From contig OZ231126.1 of NCBI GenBank assembly GCA_965153355.1, positions 26,722,001 to 26,786,000 on the forward strand: DNA of 64,000 bases, read 5' to 3'. The notes under the pieces were generated by a model, which worked only from the letters and a program-made list of their open reading frames with translations, ran no database searches and was not told where the DNA came from. How positions within the stretch are numbered: position 1 is the first letter of the stretch; the number at the start of each line of letters is the position of its first letter. The translations under genes were made by a program, and so were the position numbers. Origin of the DNA: Flaccisagitta enflata (Eukaryota; Chaetognatha; Sagittoidea; Aphragmophora). This document shows positions 40,610 through 53,565 of the stretch, piece after piece.

Positions 40610-41645
40610 TATTTGAGCTTGAACTGAGTGCAACTGAGTCAGGCGCGAGCAGAGGGGGGATACTTCCACACCAGGTTGAAGACTTAGGGAGGGCAAACAG
40701 CGGGGGAAAATTTGATTTTTAGGAGAAAATATTAGTAGATAACAGCGTAGTCCTTTAAGTCAAATCATGCTTGGGCGCCATTGAAAAATAAACAGGTCTG
40801 ATTGAGCCCTTATTCAAGTCAAACAAAGAGCCCTCATATGTAAGATCCCTACTGTTTTACAGTTTATGTTTATTTTCATAGGGTATTTAAAGCACTAAGT
40901 GAGGTAACTAAGGAGGCCAATGCCGACGCCCGATATTTCTTCGCTCGCCTCTGAACTGGACCCAGTTTACACACCATCTCTCATGTTCCTGTCTCAGCAC
41001 ACACAAAAATCGAAATTAGGACGCTTCTTCCCAAATCAATGTCAACAATTATGCAAATGAAAAACTGAAGAACTAAGAAAAGTATCGTCTTATAGAACAC
41101 TTAATCATAATCATCTTTGCCCGATTGGGTGACGCAAACAAGTGATGAGTTCTTAAGTGGCGATTGTAATGCAAATTAGGATTTTTTTTTTCCTGTCTGG
41201 CTTTCTTCTGACAAAACTCATTTTTAACAATAAAATGAAAAAATCAAAACCGGAAATGACAAAAGTTTAGGCAATCTATTTTGCAGGGACAAAAATCTAC
41301 TTCCTAACTCTTTTTTCTTGAGATCATTTCTGTTTATTCATTTCTCTTTGTTACATTTTTGTTTTTTACTGATTTCAAGATCCCCTTTATTACTCAAAAT
41401 GTTTTTATTTTCTTTTAATTGAGTTTTTATCAATTCGCCGTTTAAATTCTTGGCGTGTTTGTGAAAAAGAAATGATTCTGAAACTAAAATTAAAAAAAAA
41501 ACTGTCATTTTTCTTTTGTCTAGAGCGTGTCTTTTATCATTAGTCATTCGTGCAATTTGCAAAATTTAGTTGTTTTTTTGTCTCATTTTCTGATTCGCTT
41601 TGGTAACTTTGGGGGTTGATTTTGTTTTATTCATTACTTGTTTTT
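40610..41645. other. No gene seen
   Basis: AT-rich unique sequence with short frames only. Confidence 0.4.
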
Positions 41646-41835
41646 AGTCGCGTGCACGCGACTCTACAACCCGCTTTGTCTCTCGGTCGGTTGGTCGGTC
41701 CGTCGGTCACACTTTACTTTTTTTATGATTTTATTACTTTGACCTCCCTGCTCCTGCCTAAATGGTCTGGTGACCTCAAATATGGCCCCTGCCCACCTGT
41801 ACGCGACTTCGGTAGCCGTGTATCCGGCCTTGTTT
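41646..41835 (-). repeat. Hairpin-ended repeat, near-consensus full copy
   Basis: Minus strand from 41835: AACAAGGCCGGATACACGG, GAAGTCGCGTACAGGTGGGC, GGCCATATTTGAGGTCACC, a GACC core, GACAAAGCGGGTTGTAGAG and the perfect 18-bp palindrome AGTCGCGTGCACGCGACT (41646-41663). The sequence just outside the palindrome reads AAAAA on the element strand. Confidence 0.93.
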
Positions 41836-41929
41836 TTTCTTTTTCTTGTCATATATTTTTCTTTTTTGAGTTTAGCTTTTTAGAAAAATAGTTCTTTTCT
41901 CGTTGAATGATGATTGGATAGGAAGAGCA

Positions 41930-42085
41930 AGGAGACAGTGGGAGGGGGAAAGAGGAGGAAGAGGTGACAGTGGGAGGGGGAAAGAGGAAAGAAGAGGAGA
42001 TAGTGGGAGGGGGAGATGCTCAAATTCTGGGAGGGGGAAAGAGGAGGAAGACGAGATAGTGGGAGGGGGAGATGCTCAAATTCTG
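41930..42085 (+). repeat. G-rich tandem repeat GTGGGAGGGGGAAAGAGG
   Basis: Five GTGGGAGGGGGA-like units. A ~57-bp higher-order unit ending GGGGGAGATGCTCAAATTCT is repeated at 42017 and 42074. Confidence 0.85.
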
Positions 42086-42164
42086 TCTAAACGAGTGACG
42101 TTGAGTGATTTTGAGGAACCTTTCACGGTGGCCCACAGTCATTCGATTTTTTTTCTTTGTCTTT

Positions 42165-42435
<271 letters not shown>

Positions 42436-42802
42436 TTCGCCCCTGCATGGTAATTTAAAATCTAATGCTATTCCACCTGGGGATCGCTTCCGCTGCCACT
42501 TTTACTCGAGTCTGTCTGTCCGTCTAACCATTCGTCAGTCTTTCAGTCTGTACGTCTTTTTGTCTGTCTGTCTATTTGGCCATGTTTTTCACTAATCTTA
42601 GCAATTCGATAAACGTTTTAACACATATGATAGATACTATCTGTTTAACTTAATATCATTGAACATATTCAAAGTTGTCACGTGTCTTTTGATCCTATCA
42701 CGCATTTTTCGCGTCAGTCTCCATTTTCAAAAAACAATCATTTTGGGACTCCCGTCACAAAGAAGATGGACATCACCACATTAAAATGACGGCAAATAGA
42801 AA
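42436..42802. other. No gene seen
   Basis: Unique sequence; no feature recognised. Confidence 0.4.
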
Positions 42803-43019
42803 AACAAGGCCGGATACACGGCTACCTAAGTCGCATGTGGGTGGGCTGGGGTCATATCTGATGTCACTTCATTATTTGGGCAGGAGTAGTGAGACTAAAC
42901 ACCGCAAAAAAAAAAAGTAAAGGGTGATGGACGAACGGACCGACGAACCAACGGACCGACGGACGGACCGACGGACGGACCGACAAAGCGGGTTGTAGAG
43001 TCGCGTAGCACGCGACTAA
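42803..43019 (+). repeat. Hairpin-ended repeat, full copy
   Basis: It starts AACAAGGCCGGATACACGGC, has GGGCAGGAGTAGTGAGAC and a long GGACCGACGGAC core, then GACAAAGCGGGTTGTAGAG. It ends with hairpin AGTCGCGTAGCACGCGACT (8-bp stem) followed by AAGAA. Confidence 0.93.
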
Positions 43020-43490
43020 GAATACATATATATATCTAAATATATAATTTGATAATCTTTTTTTTTCCTCCTTTCCCGTTCGTTTACTTTTGTTTTCTTC
43101 TTTTCCTGATATGTTTTTTTTTAGGACAGAGAGAAAAAAACCGTCAATCAACATTTCAAAATTGAATGGCCCAAAAGTTCATAACACGAGATCAATCATG
43201 TGGGGGAGAAGTTTGCTCCTCCTTTTTTTGCTCCTGTCAAGAGTTTGAAACAACCTGGACTCCTATTCCTGGTTCTCTTCTATTCCTTTTTCAATTCCTT
43301 TTTTCTTTTTTTTTTCCTGATCTTCAATTGTTTCTAGGGTTTCTGAACGTGGGAGGGAGGCTGCGTGAAAACTCGACTCTGAAAGTAATGCACCACAAGA
43401 TTGGCTTCGTTTGTGCATCAATGGTTCGAATGATTGGTTTCTACCTGGCCTCGATTTAAAAACTGCCAGGGAACGTCTCATGGCGTTTTC
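43020..43490. other. No gene seen
   Basis: T-rich and unique sequence; a 97-codon frame at 43166 has no recognisable domain. Confidence 0.4.
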
Positions 43491-43604
43491 ACGTGCGCCA
43501 AAGCACGTCTATAGGAGGCTGTGTCCGTTGGTTGGTTGGTTGGTCGGTAGCGCATCCGTTCGAGGATCCACACGGCGCACATGTTGGCCTACTTAGCCTT
43601 GCTT
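43491..43604 (-). repeat. Hairpin-ended repeat, AAGTAGGCC subfamily, inverted
   Basis: Hairpin ACGTGCGCCAAAGCACGT at its left, TATAGGAGGCTGTGTCCGT, GGTT units, and on the minus strand a 5' start AGCAAGGCTAAGTAGGCCAA. It matches 22281-22410. Confidence 0.78.
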
Positions 43605-43646
43605 TGTCTTACGTCCATAGTAACAAGGCACGCGCGCACAAACGTG

Positions 43647-43750
<104 letters not shown>

Positions 43751-43967
43751 GCCATAAACCCACACATTATAACACTCATACAAACACACACAGAGAGAAA
43801 AAAAATGTCAAATGCAAACATTTTAAGCATTAACTACTCGTTATTTTATTCTGGATGCAACTCTCATACATCAATCATATTTTTTTCATGACGATTTTCA
43901 AAAGTGGCTCAACAACTCAATTGCGGTCACCATTGCTCTACCTTTTTGTGTGGGTCCATGTGCGGGT

Positions 43968-43969
<2 letters not shown>

Positions 43970-44055
<86 letters not shown>

Positions 44056-44254
44056 TTTCTCTGTAATGTAAAAAAAACTTATTGAAATGAGCGAAAGAGC
44101 GATATTTCGACGAATGAGGGGCTTGGCTTGGAGGGGGGTGCGGGCTTGGGCCTCCCAAAGGGGATCAAAGGGGGGTGCTTACTTGGCCTCCCCACACGCG
44201 TAGATGATGAAGTATGGGAGAGTTTTTCAATCGTGAATTCTCTGTATTTGTATG

Positions 44255-44353
<99 letters not shown>

Positions 44354-44560
44354 ACAGAGACAGAGAGACAGAGAGACAGAGATGGAGGGACAAAGACTGA
44401 AATAGAGATGGAGAGACAGAGAGTTAAAGAAATGGAGACAGACAGAGACAGAGACAGAAAAAGAGAAAAAGAGACAGTAAGAATGATACAGAGAAACAGA
44501 GACAAAGAATTAGAGACAGAGACCGAGAGTAACAGACAGAGAGACAGAGATATAGAGAAT
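43970..44560. repeat. (CT)n, (GA)n and (GAGACA)n blocks
   Basis: CT at 43971-44050, GA at 44260-44350, and GACAGAGA hexanucleotide-like units to about 44560. Unique sequence at 44051-44259 is flanked by complementary CT and GA tracts, so the block could fold back on itself. Confidence 0.95.
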
Positions 44561-44759
44561 GATATGAATGAATAGAGGTTGAGGACCTGGTATCCTGGAT
44601 GATGGCAATTTTTAGGCAGCCATGTTTTGGCGAGTTGTTAAAACAAATGAAGGGCCAATGATCGATCGCCCTTTAGTTCTGCACCCTCTCTGTCTCCTTG
44701 TCTCCCTGTATCTCTCGATTCCCCTTTCCTCCCCCACCTCTCTATCCCCCTTTCCTCCC

Positions 44760-44849
44760 CCACCTCTCTTTCTCGCTCTCTCTTTCTTTCATTTTTTCTG
44801 TCTGTCTTTCTTTCTTCTATTTTCTTCTGTCTTTCTTTCTTTCTTTTTG

Positions 44850-44931
<82 letters not shown>

Positions 44932-44970
44932 TTTCTTCCTTTCTTTCTTTCTTTCTTTCTCTTTCAATTT
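44760..44970. repeat. (CTTT)n microsatellite
   Basis: Pure CTTT over about 44840-44965 with degenerate flanks. Confidence 0.97.
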
Positions 44971-45195
44971 CCTCGTTTCCTTGGTTTTTCTCACTCTCTC
45001 TTCTCTCTCTTCTCTTTCTTTTCTCTCTTGAAGATATGAAGAGTTTTGTAGCATTACCTCAGCATTTACCTACTTTGTAGCATTACCTCATTTTGCGTGG
45101 ATTGCATTGGCAAGTCACATTTGGATAAATAGCCGTGATTTGATTTCCCAGCATTCATCCCATAGACGCCTCAGATGATAAGTAATTGTAAGCAA

Positions 45196-45310
45196 TGACA
45201 AGGTGGCGATCCAAGTGGCACACGTGTTCGCCTACTAGGCCTTGTTTTGGGATAGTTCTTCGCATCTCTAAATGAGGCTCTGTCTGCCCGTCTATCCGTA
45301 CGTACGTCGG
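45196..45310 (-). repeat. Two partial hairpin-ended repeats, minus orientation
   Basis: Minus strand: AACAAGGCCTAGTAGGCGAA starts a 5' half at 45247. Just to the right, 45257-45310 resembles an inverted 3' end (GCATCTCTAAATGAGGCTCT then GTCTGCCCGTC units). Confidence 0.65.
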
Positions 45311-46780
45311 TCTGCCTCATTTCAGTTCACTGACCAGCCCAATTGGACGACTTCATTTGTCAAGAGGCGTTACTGACCAACATTTGGAACGGACTGATCG
45401 ATCCTCTTTAGTTCCTAGTTATCGCCAACAGAAATACCAAAGCTGCATCGAAGGCCAAAACCACTCTGAAATCTACGCTTGTTACTGAATCCAACAATTG
45501 TTGATATAAATCATGATGTTAAGTTCTGTTGCCTTGAAATGTGAAAGCTTGTCAGTTTGTCATGTCGAATCATGTCGGATCATGTTCTGTAATTTTAGCG
45601 CGATCGATCAGCGTCATTTTTCCTTTTTCCGCCAAAGTGTAAAGATTCAAATTCTCTCAATTCTTTTCGGAACAAAATTTGTCCCAATCGATCACATTTG
45701 TGAGGTAAACCTCCGACACTAAGTCGATCGGTCAAATTCTGGTGACGGAGGAATTCGTCTGTCCGTCTGTCCGTCTGGTTTTCTTTCATCATTCTTGCCT
45801 CATTTGAAAAGGGGGAAAAAGTCAAATTGGAACAAAAGTCATTACTCTTGCCTTTAAGTACTGAAAAGACGGATGGTTTTCCCCTTCTTTTTTTCATGAG
45901 TTATATTTAAACAGGTGGACCTCCCACAATCTCTAAAGCCCACCCAGGAGTAGCCGGAAAACAACGAGACTTTGATCAATGGGCATTTCTGAGGAGGTTT
46001 CGGTTAGCAATGAGGGCCGGATGTACGGTTGACTTCGTGGCTTCTGACACGTGGATGCATGGGATTGAGCTTAGGTTCGGGCAATTTCCACAATAATCTA
46101 GACTGGCGAAAAGTAGATGTCTGAATTCGTTAACATTTTTAAAAATGTTATAATTTCATAATGGTTACACCTAATAGCCTGAAATTTGAGCCCTATGCTC
46201 AGAATTTGATACTCTTTCAGATCATATCAAAACATGTGTGACAACCCCTAGCAACCGCTAAACGAACGACATTTTTACAGAATATACTGTTGGAAAGTTG
46301 TAGCAAATTTAATTTTAAGCAATATTCCCTCAAAAAATTTCTCAAAATGTTGTTATTTTAGCGTAAATACATGGAAATGCATTTCCATGGCAACCAACTA
46401 TCATAGGCAATAAAGCATCATTTTATTAATCTATATTCTAAATATCAATCTCCTGGCTTCATTTGTTTTCCTACAATGCTTGCCCCCGTTATCTCAAGTC
46501 TAGACGAGATCTACTGTGCTGAACCCGAATCAATTTTTGCACTCACTTTTAGGGGATGTAATTGGGGATTTTCAGACTAAAATTATTTTTTACTGGGGAC
46601 ATTGGGGCTTTTTCCCGGGGAAATTATGTCCAGGTTTTCTACTATAGATTGCGCTAAAAGGAAGTGAAAATTTGTCCCTTCGAAGTAGCCACGAAACACG
46701 ATTTGCAAACGAATTCTCTGTCTTTTCAAATCAAAGTCTCAAACACTATTTTTTTTTTTTTTTTAGACGGATGCACGCGC
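45311..46780. other. No gene seen
   Basis: Unique AT-rich sequence. An AAATGCATTTCCATGGCAAC segment near 46376 is locally palindromic. No coding frame is supported. Confidence 0.4.
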
Positions 46781-46784
46781 ACGT

Positions 46785-46836
46785 GTGTGTGTGTGTATGT
46801 GCGTGTGCGTGTGCGTGTGCGTGTGCGTGTGCGTGT

Positions 46837-46924
<88 letters not shown>

Positions 46925-46984
46925 GTGCGTGCGTGCGTGCGTGTGTGTGTGTGTGCGTGTGCGTGTTTGTGAGTGCGTGTGTGT
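46785..46984. repeat. (GT)n microsatellite abutting a foldback element
   Basis: GT with GTGCGT variants. Its right edge contains the ATGCGTAT target duplication of the element at 46993. Confidence 0.97.
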
Positions 46985-47289
46985 ATGCGTATAAGCACGG
47001 GGGTTCATGGCAAAAAATGGTCAGAGCCTTGATGTTCAGGAGATGTGCGCACCATTTCATGGTAAAATGCACCAAAAAAAATTTGGAGGTCGTCCGATGT
47101 CGGGAAGATGGCGCCGCCACCCCCCCCCCCCCCTGAGTAAAGTGGTGGTGGTGGTACAAATCTTGTTGTTTAAGATCATTTTGCCCTCATAATTGGGCCA
47201 CTTTGCCTTAGAAAAATGACAAAAAATCCATGAGATTATAAAACTAGAGCTCAAGAGCTAACCAGTGGTGCAATCTGCATGTTTCTATC

Positions 47290-49407
47290 ATAACCGGCCA
47301 AACCAGCCTACCACCCAACTAGCTTACCAGCCTAAAAGTGAAAAACATGCATAACTTAGGCATTTTTCAACAGATTTAGTTGAAACTTGGTATGTGGTCT
47401 CTGAATGGAAGGACTCAACATATGAATTCAATTTATAAAGATTTTAGCATGCTAACCGGCCAAGCCAGACGACCACCCAACCAGCCTACCAGCCTAAAAG
47501 TGAGAAACATGCATAACTTTGGCATTTTTCAATTGATTTTTTTGAAATTTGGTATGTAGTCTCTGAATGGAAGGACTCAACATAAGAATTCGATTTATAA
47601 AGATTTTAGCATGCTAACCGACCAAACCGGACTACCTTCCAACCTACCAGCCTACCAGCCTACCAGCCTAAAAGTGAAAAACGTGCATAACTTTGTAATT
47701 TTTCAATTGATTTGGTTGATACTTAGTATAAAGTCTTGAAATGGAAGGACTCAACATATATATTTGATTTGTTAAGATTTTAGCATGCTAATTGACCAAA
47801 CCAGCCTACTGCCCAACCAGCCTACCAGCATTAAAGTGAAAAACCTGCATAACTTTGACATTTTCCAACCAATTTGGATGAAACTTGGTATGTAGTCTCT
47901 AGATGCATGCTAACCGGCCTGCCACCCAACTAACCTACCGCCTTCAAAGTGATAATTGTGCATATCTTGAACAATATTCAATCAATTTGGCATTGTCAAA
48001 CGGCGTTGTCAAATGGCATTGTCAAACGAGTGGTTGAGAGGTAAGCTGCTTTGGTCCCATACGTACATCAAGTCATTTCACTTTGAGTCTGCATACCAAG
48101 TTTTTAGTTTTAACCAAATTGATTGAAAGTTGTCCAAGTTATGCTTACTTATCACTTTGAAGGCTGTAGGTAGGTTGGGTGGTAGGACAGTTAGCATGCT
48201 AGAATCTTTATAAATCAAATTTATATGTTGAGTCCTTCCATCTAGAGACTACATACCAAGTTTCAACCATGTTGGTTGAAAAAAGCCAAAGTCATGGAGG
48301 TTTCTTTTATTTTTAGGCTGGTAGGCTGGTTGGAAGGTAGGCCGGTTTGGTCAGTTAGCATGCTAAAATCTTAACAAATCAAATGCATATGACGAGTCCT
48401 TCCATTTTGAGGCTTTATACTAAGTTTTAACCCAATCAAATGAAAAATTACAAAGTTCAGCACGTTTTTCACTTTTAAGCTGGTAGGCTGGTTGGGTGGT
48501 AGTCTGGTTTGGTTGGTTAGCATGTTAAAATCTATATAAGACGGAAAATTTATGAAGGAAAATGAAGTGTTTCACAATACTTTTTGCATCATTATCAGGA
48601 CAATAATGAAGCTGGAATGCTTTTAGTGGACAAATTGTCTCTAAGGATACTTGGTGCATACATTTTTATCATATTCTGACTTAAAATGCAATTTGAACCA
48701 TGCGATTCACATGAAAACAAGCAAGAAAACGATGATTTTTAGTGATTTTCTGCTTACACTTCTTTTTATTTTCTGAGGTTGAAATTCTAAGAAAGCCAAA
48801 TACAGGGAAATTTTGCATTTTGAAAAACATAGTTCTCTCTGTAATCGATTTGGGAAGAGAAGTATGTTCTTTGTTTTTTCATTTTTTCATTTCCTAGGCA
48901 AATTTAGAATTTCAACCAGCCCCCTGTCAGTGACCAAAAATGAAATAAGTACAAATTTTCCAAGTAATTTTTTTGGTAACATTGGCTAAACTTGGTCCTT
49001 TTGCTGAATCAATGCAAATTTTTCTTTTAAATATTATATCTGTGCCATCTCAATCATCTTTTTTCACTTATTTTTGCATTTTCATTTATACATTTTTTCT
49101 ATTTTGATCTTCTTTGAAACACAAATGTTGCCTTCGGAGGGAAGCCGTCATAAATTGAATTCATATGTCAAGTCCTTCCAATCAGAGACTACATACCAAG
49201 TTTCAACCAAATCAATTGAAAAATGCCAAAGTTATGCATGTTTTTCACTTTTAAGCTAGTAGGCTGGTTGGGTGGTAGGCCGGTTTGGTCGGTTAGCATG
49301 CTAAAATCTTTATAAATCGAATTCATATGTGGAGTCCTTCCAGTCAGAGACCACATACTAAATTTCAACGAAAACAGTTGAAAAATGCCAAAGTTATGCA
49401 CGTTTTT
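47290..49407. repeat. ~155-bp subrepeats in opposing orientation inside the foldback
   Basis: Plus-oriented units start near 47293, 47455, 47613, 47790 and 47913 (AACCGGCCAAACCAGCCTAC, AAAAGTGAAAAACATGCATA, GGAAGGACTCAACATATGAA). Minus-oriented units occupy about 48165-48545 and 49140-49407. 48545-49140 is unique sequence with no gene. Confidence 0.9.
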
Positions 49408-50124
49408 GGGCAGCGGCCCCGAAGGGGACGAAGTCCTGTAGAACACAGGGGGACTTTCGTTCGTCCGTTAGTTCGTTCGTTCGTCCGTTTGTCCCCCCAC
49501 ATCAGGATCCTCCGACCTCAAATCTGGCCTCTGAGACCTCAAATCTGGCCTCTCAGACCCCAAATCTGGCCTCTCAGACCCCTAATCTAGCCTCTCAGAC
49601 CCCAAATCCGGCCTCTCAGGCCTCAAATCAAGCCTCTCAGACCTCAAAACCGGCCTCTCAGGCCTCAAATCCAACCTCTCAGGTCTCAGACCTGGCCTCT
49701 CAGGCCTCAAATTAGGCTTCTTAGGCCTCAAATCCAAATCCTAAGGTCTCAAACCTGGCCGCTCAGGCCTCAAACTAGGCCTCTCAGGCCTCAAATCAGC
49801 TATCTAAGCCTCAATTCATTGCCCTCAGGCTTCAAATCAGTCCTCTGACCTTTCAAGCCTTAATCCAGCTCTCTTAAGCCTTGAGTCAGCCCTGCCATCT
49901 TCCAGCAGCCTTCTTAGACCTCAGTTTAGGCTCTATAGAAGGCCTTCAGTTAGCCCTCTATCGCATCTCATCCACTTCTGCAGGCAGGACGAACGCAAGT
50001 CCCCCTGTGTTCTACAGGACTTCGTCCCTTTCGGGGCCGCTGCCCTGCTTCCCCTCACTCCAATTCACAATCACTCAAAGCAGGGCAACGGGTATCGCTG
50101 ACCACATATTGCCCTTGGGCGACC
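49408..50124. mobile_element. Nested ~0.7-kb element with 50-bp inverted repeats and minisatellite
   Basis: Inverted repeats at 49408-49457 and 49996-50045 (GGGCAGCGGCCCCGAA, GACGAAGTCCTGTAGAACAC, AGGGGGACTT) enclose TTCGTCCG repeats and a 22-bp CCTCAAATCTGGCCTCTCAG minisatellite. The interrupted host repeat resumes at about 50125 (TTCACTTTTAGGCTGGTAGG). The insertion therefore also includes 50046-50124, which has a GGGCAA/TTGCCC stem and the TCGCTGACCACAT block also seen at 4492. Confidence 0.85.
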
Positions 50125-50697
50125 TGTTCACTTTTAGGCTGGTAGGCTTGTTGGGTGGTAGGCTGGTTTGGCTGGTTATGATAGTAACATGCAGATTGCA
50201 CCACTGGTTAGCTCTTGAGCGCTTATTTTATAATCTCATGGATTTTTTGTCATTTTTCTAAGGCAAAGTGGCCCAATTTTGAAGTCAAAATGACCTTAAA
50301 CAACAAGATTTGTTCCATCACCATCATTTTATTCAAGGGGGGGGGTGGCGGCGCCATCTTCCCGACATGGACGAACTCCAAATTTTTTTTGGTGCAATAT
50401 ACCATGAAATGGTGCGCACATCTCCTGAACATAAAGGCTCTGACCATTCTTTGCCATGATCCCCCGTGCTAATGCGTATGTGTGTGTGTGCCCGTGTGTG
50501 TTTTGTCGTGTATATCGTTTAATCATCGCGTTTTATCATCGTAAGGTAAACGAAAAATCCAGAGCCAATCTTTCATTCTGAGGGGAGGTGATGTTCGTTA
50601 TGTGCGCGTTCATGCTCGCATTCAATCACGAAAAGCCAAACGAAAACTTTGTAAAACATTTATGGTGATATTTTTAATCCGTTGGAAACGGAAGTGC

Positions 50698-50746
50698 TGC
50701 TGGCGGAGGCGGCAGCGGCGGCGGCAGCGGCGGCGGCGGCGACGGA
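50698..50746. repeat. (CGG)n-like GC-rich tract
   Basis: GGCGGCAGCGGCGGC units, followed by GATGA-type purine repeats around 50860-50985. Confidence 0.85.
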
Positions 50747-51039
50747 AATCCGCGGGCGAAAACATAAGAAGAAGACAAGAAACGCTTCCGGGATTAACCA
50801 ACGATTATGTACGCAAATCCCCCGTAAGGCCCAATGCGCTCTCCCTCCCTTAACGAAAAAGGCGACGACGAGGATAAAGACGATGATGATGACGAAAGTG
50901 ACGAAGAAAGTTACGATGGCGTTGACTTTGTTGACAGTGATGACGTAAATGTAAACGATGATGAAGATGACGATGGTGGTCATAACTATTGGATAATGAT
51001 GAAGTAACCAGATGTTGTTGCAGTCGTTGTTATTGATGT

Positions 51040-51156
51040 TTTAGTTGTTGTCATTGTTGTTGCTATTGTTGTTGTTGCTATCATTGTTGTTGTTTTGTTA
51101 TTGTTTTTGTTGTTCTGTTGTTGTTGTTTTTGTTGTTGTTGTTGTTGTTGCTGTTT

Positions 51157-51227
<71 letters not shown>

Positions 51228-51324
51228 ATTTTGGTTGTTGTTTTTGTTATTGCTGTCGTTGCTATTGTTGTTGAAGTTGCTATTGCTGTTGCTGTTATTG
51301 TTATGGTTGTTGTTGCTGTTGTCG

Positions 51325-51407
<83 letters not shown>

Positions 51408-51620
51408 GCTTTTTGTTGTTGTTGTTGTGGTTGTTGTAATCATTGTTGTTGTTTTTGTTGTTTTGGTTGTTGTTGTGATTTTGGCTGTTGTTGTTGGAGT
51501 TGTGATTATTGTGGTTCTCATTGTTGTTGCGGTTATTGTTGTTATTGTTGTTGTTATTTTTGTTGTTGTTTTCGTTGTTTTTGTTGTTGTTGTTGTTTGT
51601 GTTATTTTTGTTGTTTGATG
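51040..51620. repeat. (GTT)n microsatellite, ~580 bp
   Basis: Two nearly pure GTT blocks within degenerate GTT sequence. Confidence 0.97.
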
Positions 51621-51893
51621 GAAGCCCCATAACGGCTATGACGACGACGATGACGAGGGCAAAGTAGGCGCTGGTAACCTCCGATCAACGCACCCCACGG
51701 AGAGGCTTTCTAAGCGGCGACGTTCCTCGGTCGCCGAGCGGCCTTTTGCCCGGCCTCTGAGCCATTGACGGCCCTTTGCCCGGCCCTAAGCCCAAAATCA
51801 AACCGGATTATCCGCCGATTTGGGGAGATGAAGAAACCAACCGTGGCAAAGATGCATCATGACCAACCAACCGACAGTTGACCGGACGCGGGC

Positions 51894-51895
<2 letters not shown>
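51621..51895. other. No gene seen; GGCC-rich repeats
   Basis: TTTGCCCGGCC occurs twice near 51744-51785. Confidence 0.45.
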
Positions 51896-51975
<80 letters not shown>

Positions 51976-52044
51976 CAGAGAGAGAGACAGAAAGACAGAG
52001 GGCAGATGGAAAGTAAAGATAGAAGAGAGAGAAGGAAAGAGGAG

Positions 52045-52075
<31 letters not shown>

Positions 52076-52080
52076 GAGAA
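51896..52080. repeat. (GA)n and (GAAA)n
   Basis: GA at 51896-51967, degenerate purines, then GAAA at 52046-52075. Confidence 0.95.
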
Positions 52081-52383
52081 AAAAGTGAGAAAGGGTAGGG
52101 AAAAGAATTTTCATGGTGAGATTTCAACTGAGCGTTTCTAGACATCCATACTCTCTCTCTCTCTCTCTCTCTCTCTCATACGAACTCAGTGCCTCATACG
52201 AACTCAGTGCCTCGTGACAAACACATCTCTCTGGATTATTTTTTTTTCGCCGAAAATTACAAGAAAAAAGTGGAAACACCAACTACGAGTGCAAACAGTT
52301 TATCTCTTCTCCCGCAAATTTCCTAACGGATCAACCAAATCTTCTCAACTGGAAAAACTAAGAACTAAAAAAAAAAAAAAAAA

Positions 52384-53322
52384 ATGTCTCAAGACGAAAC
52401 CATGGAAATTCTCAAACGGCCTATTGTGAGTCGTAATGATATCCTAGAAAAAATACTCAGTGAATTTAAATTAGACCCTCCTCCTAAAAAGAAAAAAGTT
52501 GACATGCAAATCATGATAGCAGACTATATGAAACAGAACCCAGACAAAGATCCATTTTTTCGTGAATTAGTTGATAAACTCACAAACGACTTCAAAAGTC
52601 AGAAACAATCAGAGACGGAGAAGGCTAAGTCACAGACTACTGAACTACAAAATCTAACACCATCCCCACTCGAAACACAGCCATCACCACCACAACAGGA
52701 CACATTACCATCTCCACAGAATACAACACCATCTCAGCAGAGCTCATTACCATCTCAACAGAACTCATTACCATCTCAGCAGAACTCGCCATCATCCCTA
52801 TCACCGATCACGATCCAAATAGATACACAAGCTTCTCTCTTTGATTCAACTCAAAAAAGTCCTTTCACTCCACTTTTTTCCGCCGATCCTATATTCGATC
52901 GATCGATCGATATGGAGACTGATGAGAGAGAAAAAGAGTTAAAAAGAAAGAAAACCGACGATACTGAAGATGAATCTCAGATTTCTGATAAACGACCTAG
53001 ACTCATATATGATAGTGAAGATGTCAGAAATCTCGTCACCGCATTTAAAGAGCAGAAGAAGGAAAGACTAGAGCTTGTCCGACACATGAAATTCCTTGAG
53101 GACACGATTAAACAGGAAAAGCAACTCCGTGTCGCCGCAGAGACAACACTTGAAACTGAAAGAAAAGAATGGGCGAATGACAGACGTGAAATGATGAATC
53201 TTATTCAAGGCGAAGTATCTAGAGGCATGGAGAAAGTTGGCCTCGATGTCTCTATGGGCTTTGCACAAATACGCAACCAAATTAAAAACAACAGCAGCAA
53301 TACCACAGAACAACAACAGCAA

Positions 53323-53411
<89 letters not shown>

Positions 53412-53496
53412 TAAACAACAACAACATAAACAACAACAAAACCAGAAACGACAACAACAGCAACAAAGTAAACAACAACAACAACAACCTAAACAG

Positions 53497-53565
<69 letters not shown>

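Larger units (their letters stand above)
46993..50471. mobile_element. 3.5-kb foldback transposon with 8-bp target duplication
   Basis: ATGCGTAT occurs immediately outside both ends (46985-46992 and 50472-50479). The ends are AAGCACGGGGG and, reverse-complemented, TAGCACGGGGG. Long inverted arms follow (46993-47320 versus 50131-50471), including TCATGGCAAA, ATTTCATGGTA, GATGGCGCCGCC and GGTTAGCTCTTGAG on both sides. Inside the arms lie ~155-bp repeats in opposite orientation and a central unique part (48545-49140). The right arm is interrupted by a nested element (49408-50124). No open frame of note exists, so it is non-autonomous. An 8-bp duplication is usual for hAT and some other DNA transposons; the superfamily is inference. 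Confidence 0.92.

Noticed and set aside
43411-43570. GGTTCGAAT and GTTCGAGGATCC as tRNA B-box candidates
   Set aside because: No matching A box or cloverleaf could be built around them.
47057-47254. Small minus-strand frame in the foldback arm, also found inverted near 50215
   Set aside because: It recurs only because the arms are inverted copies; no domain or conserved coding bias is visible.
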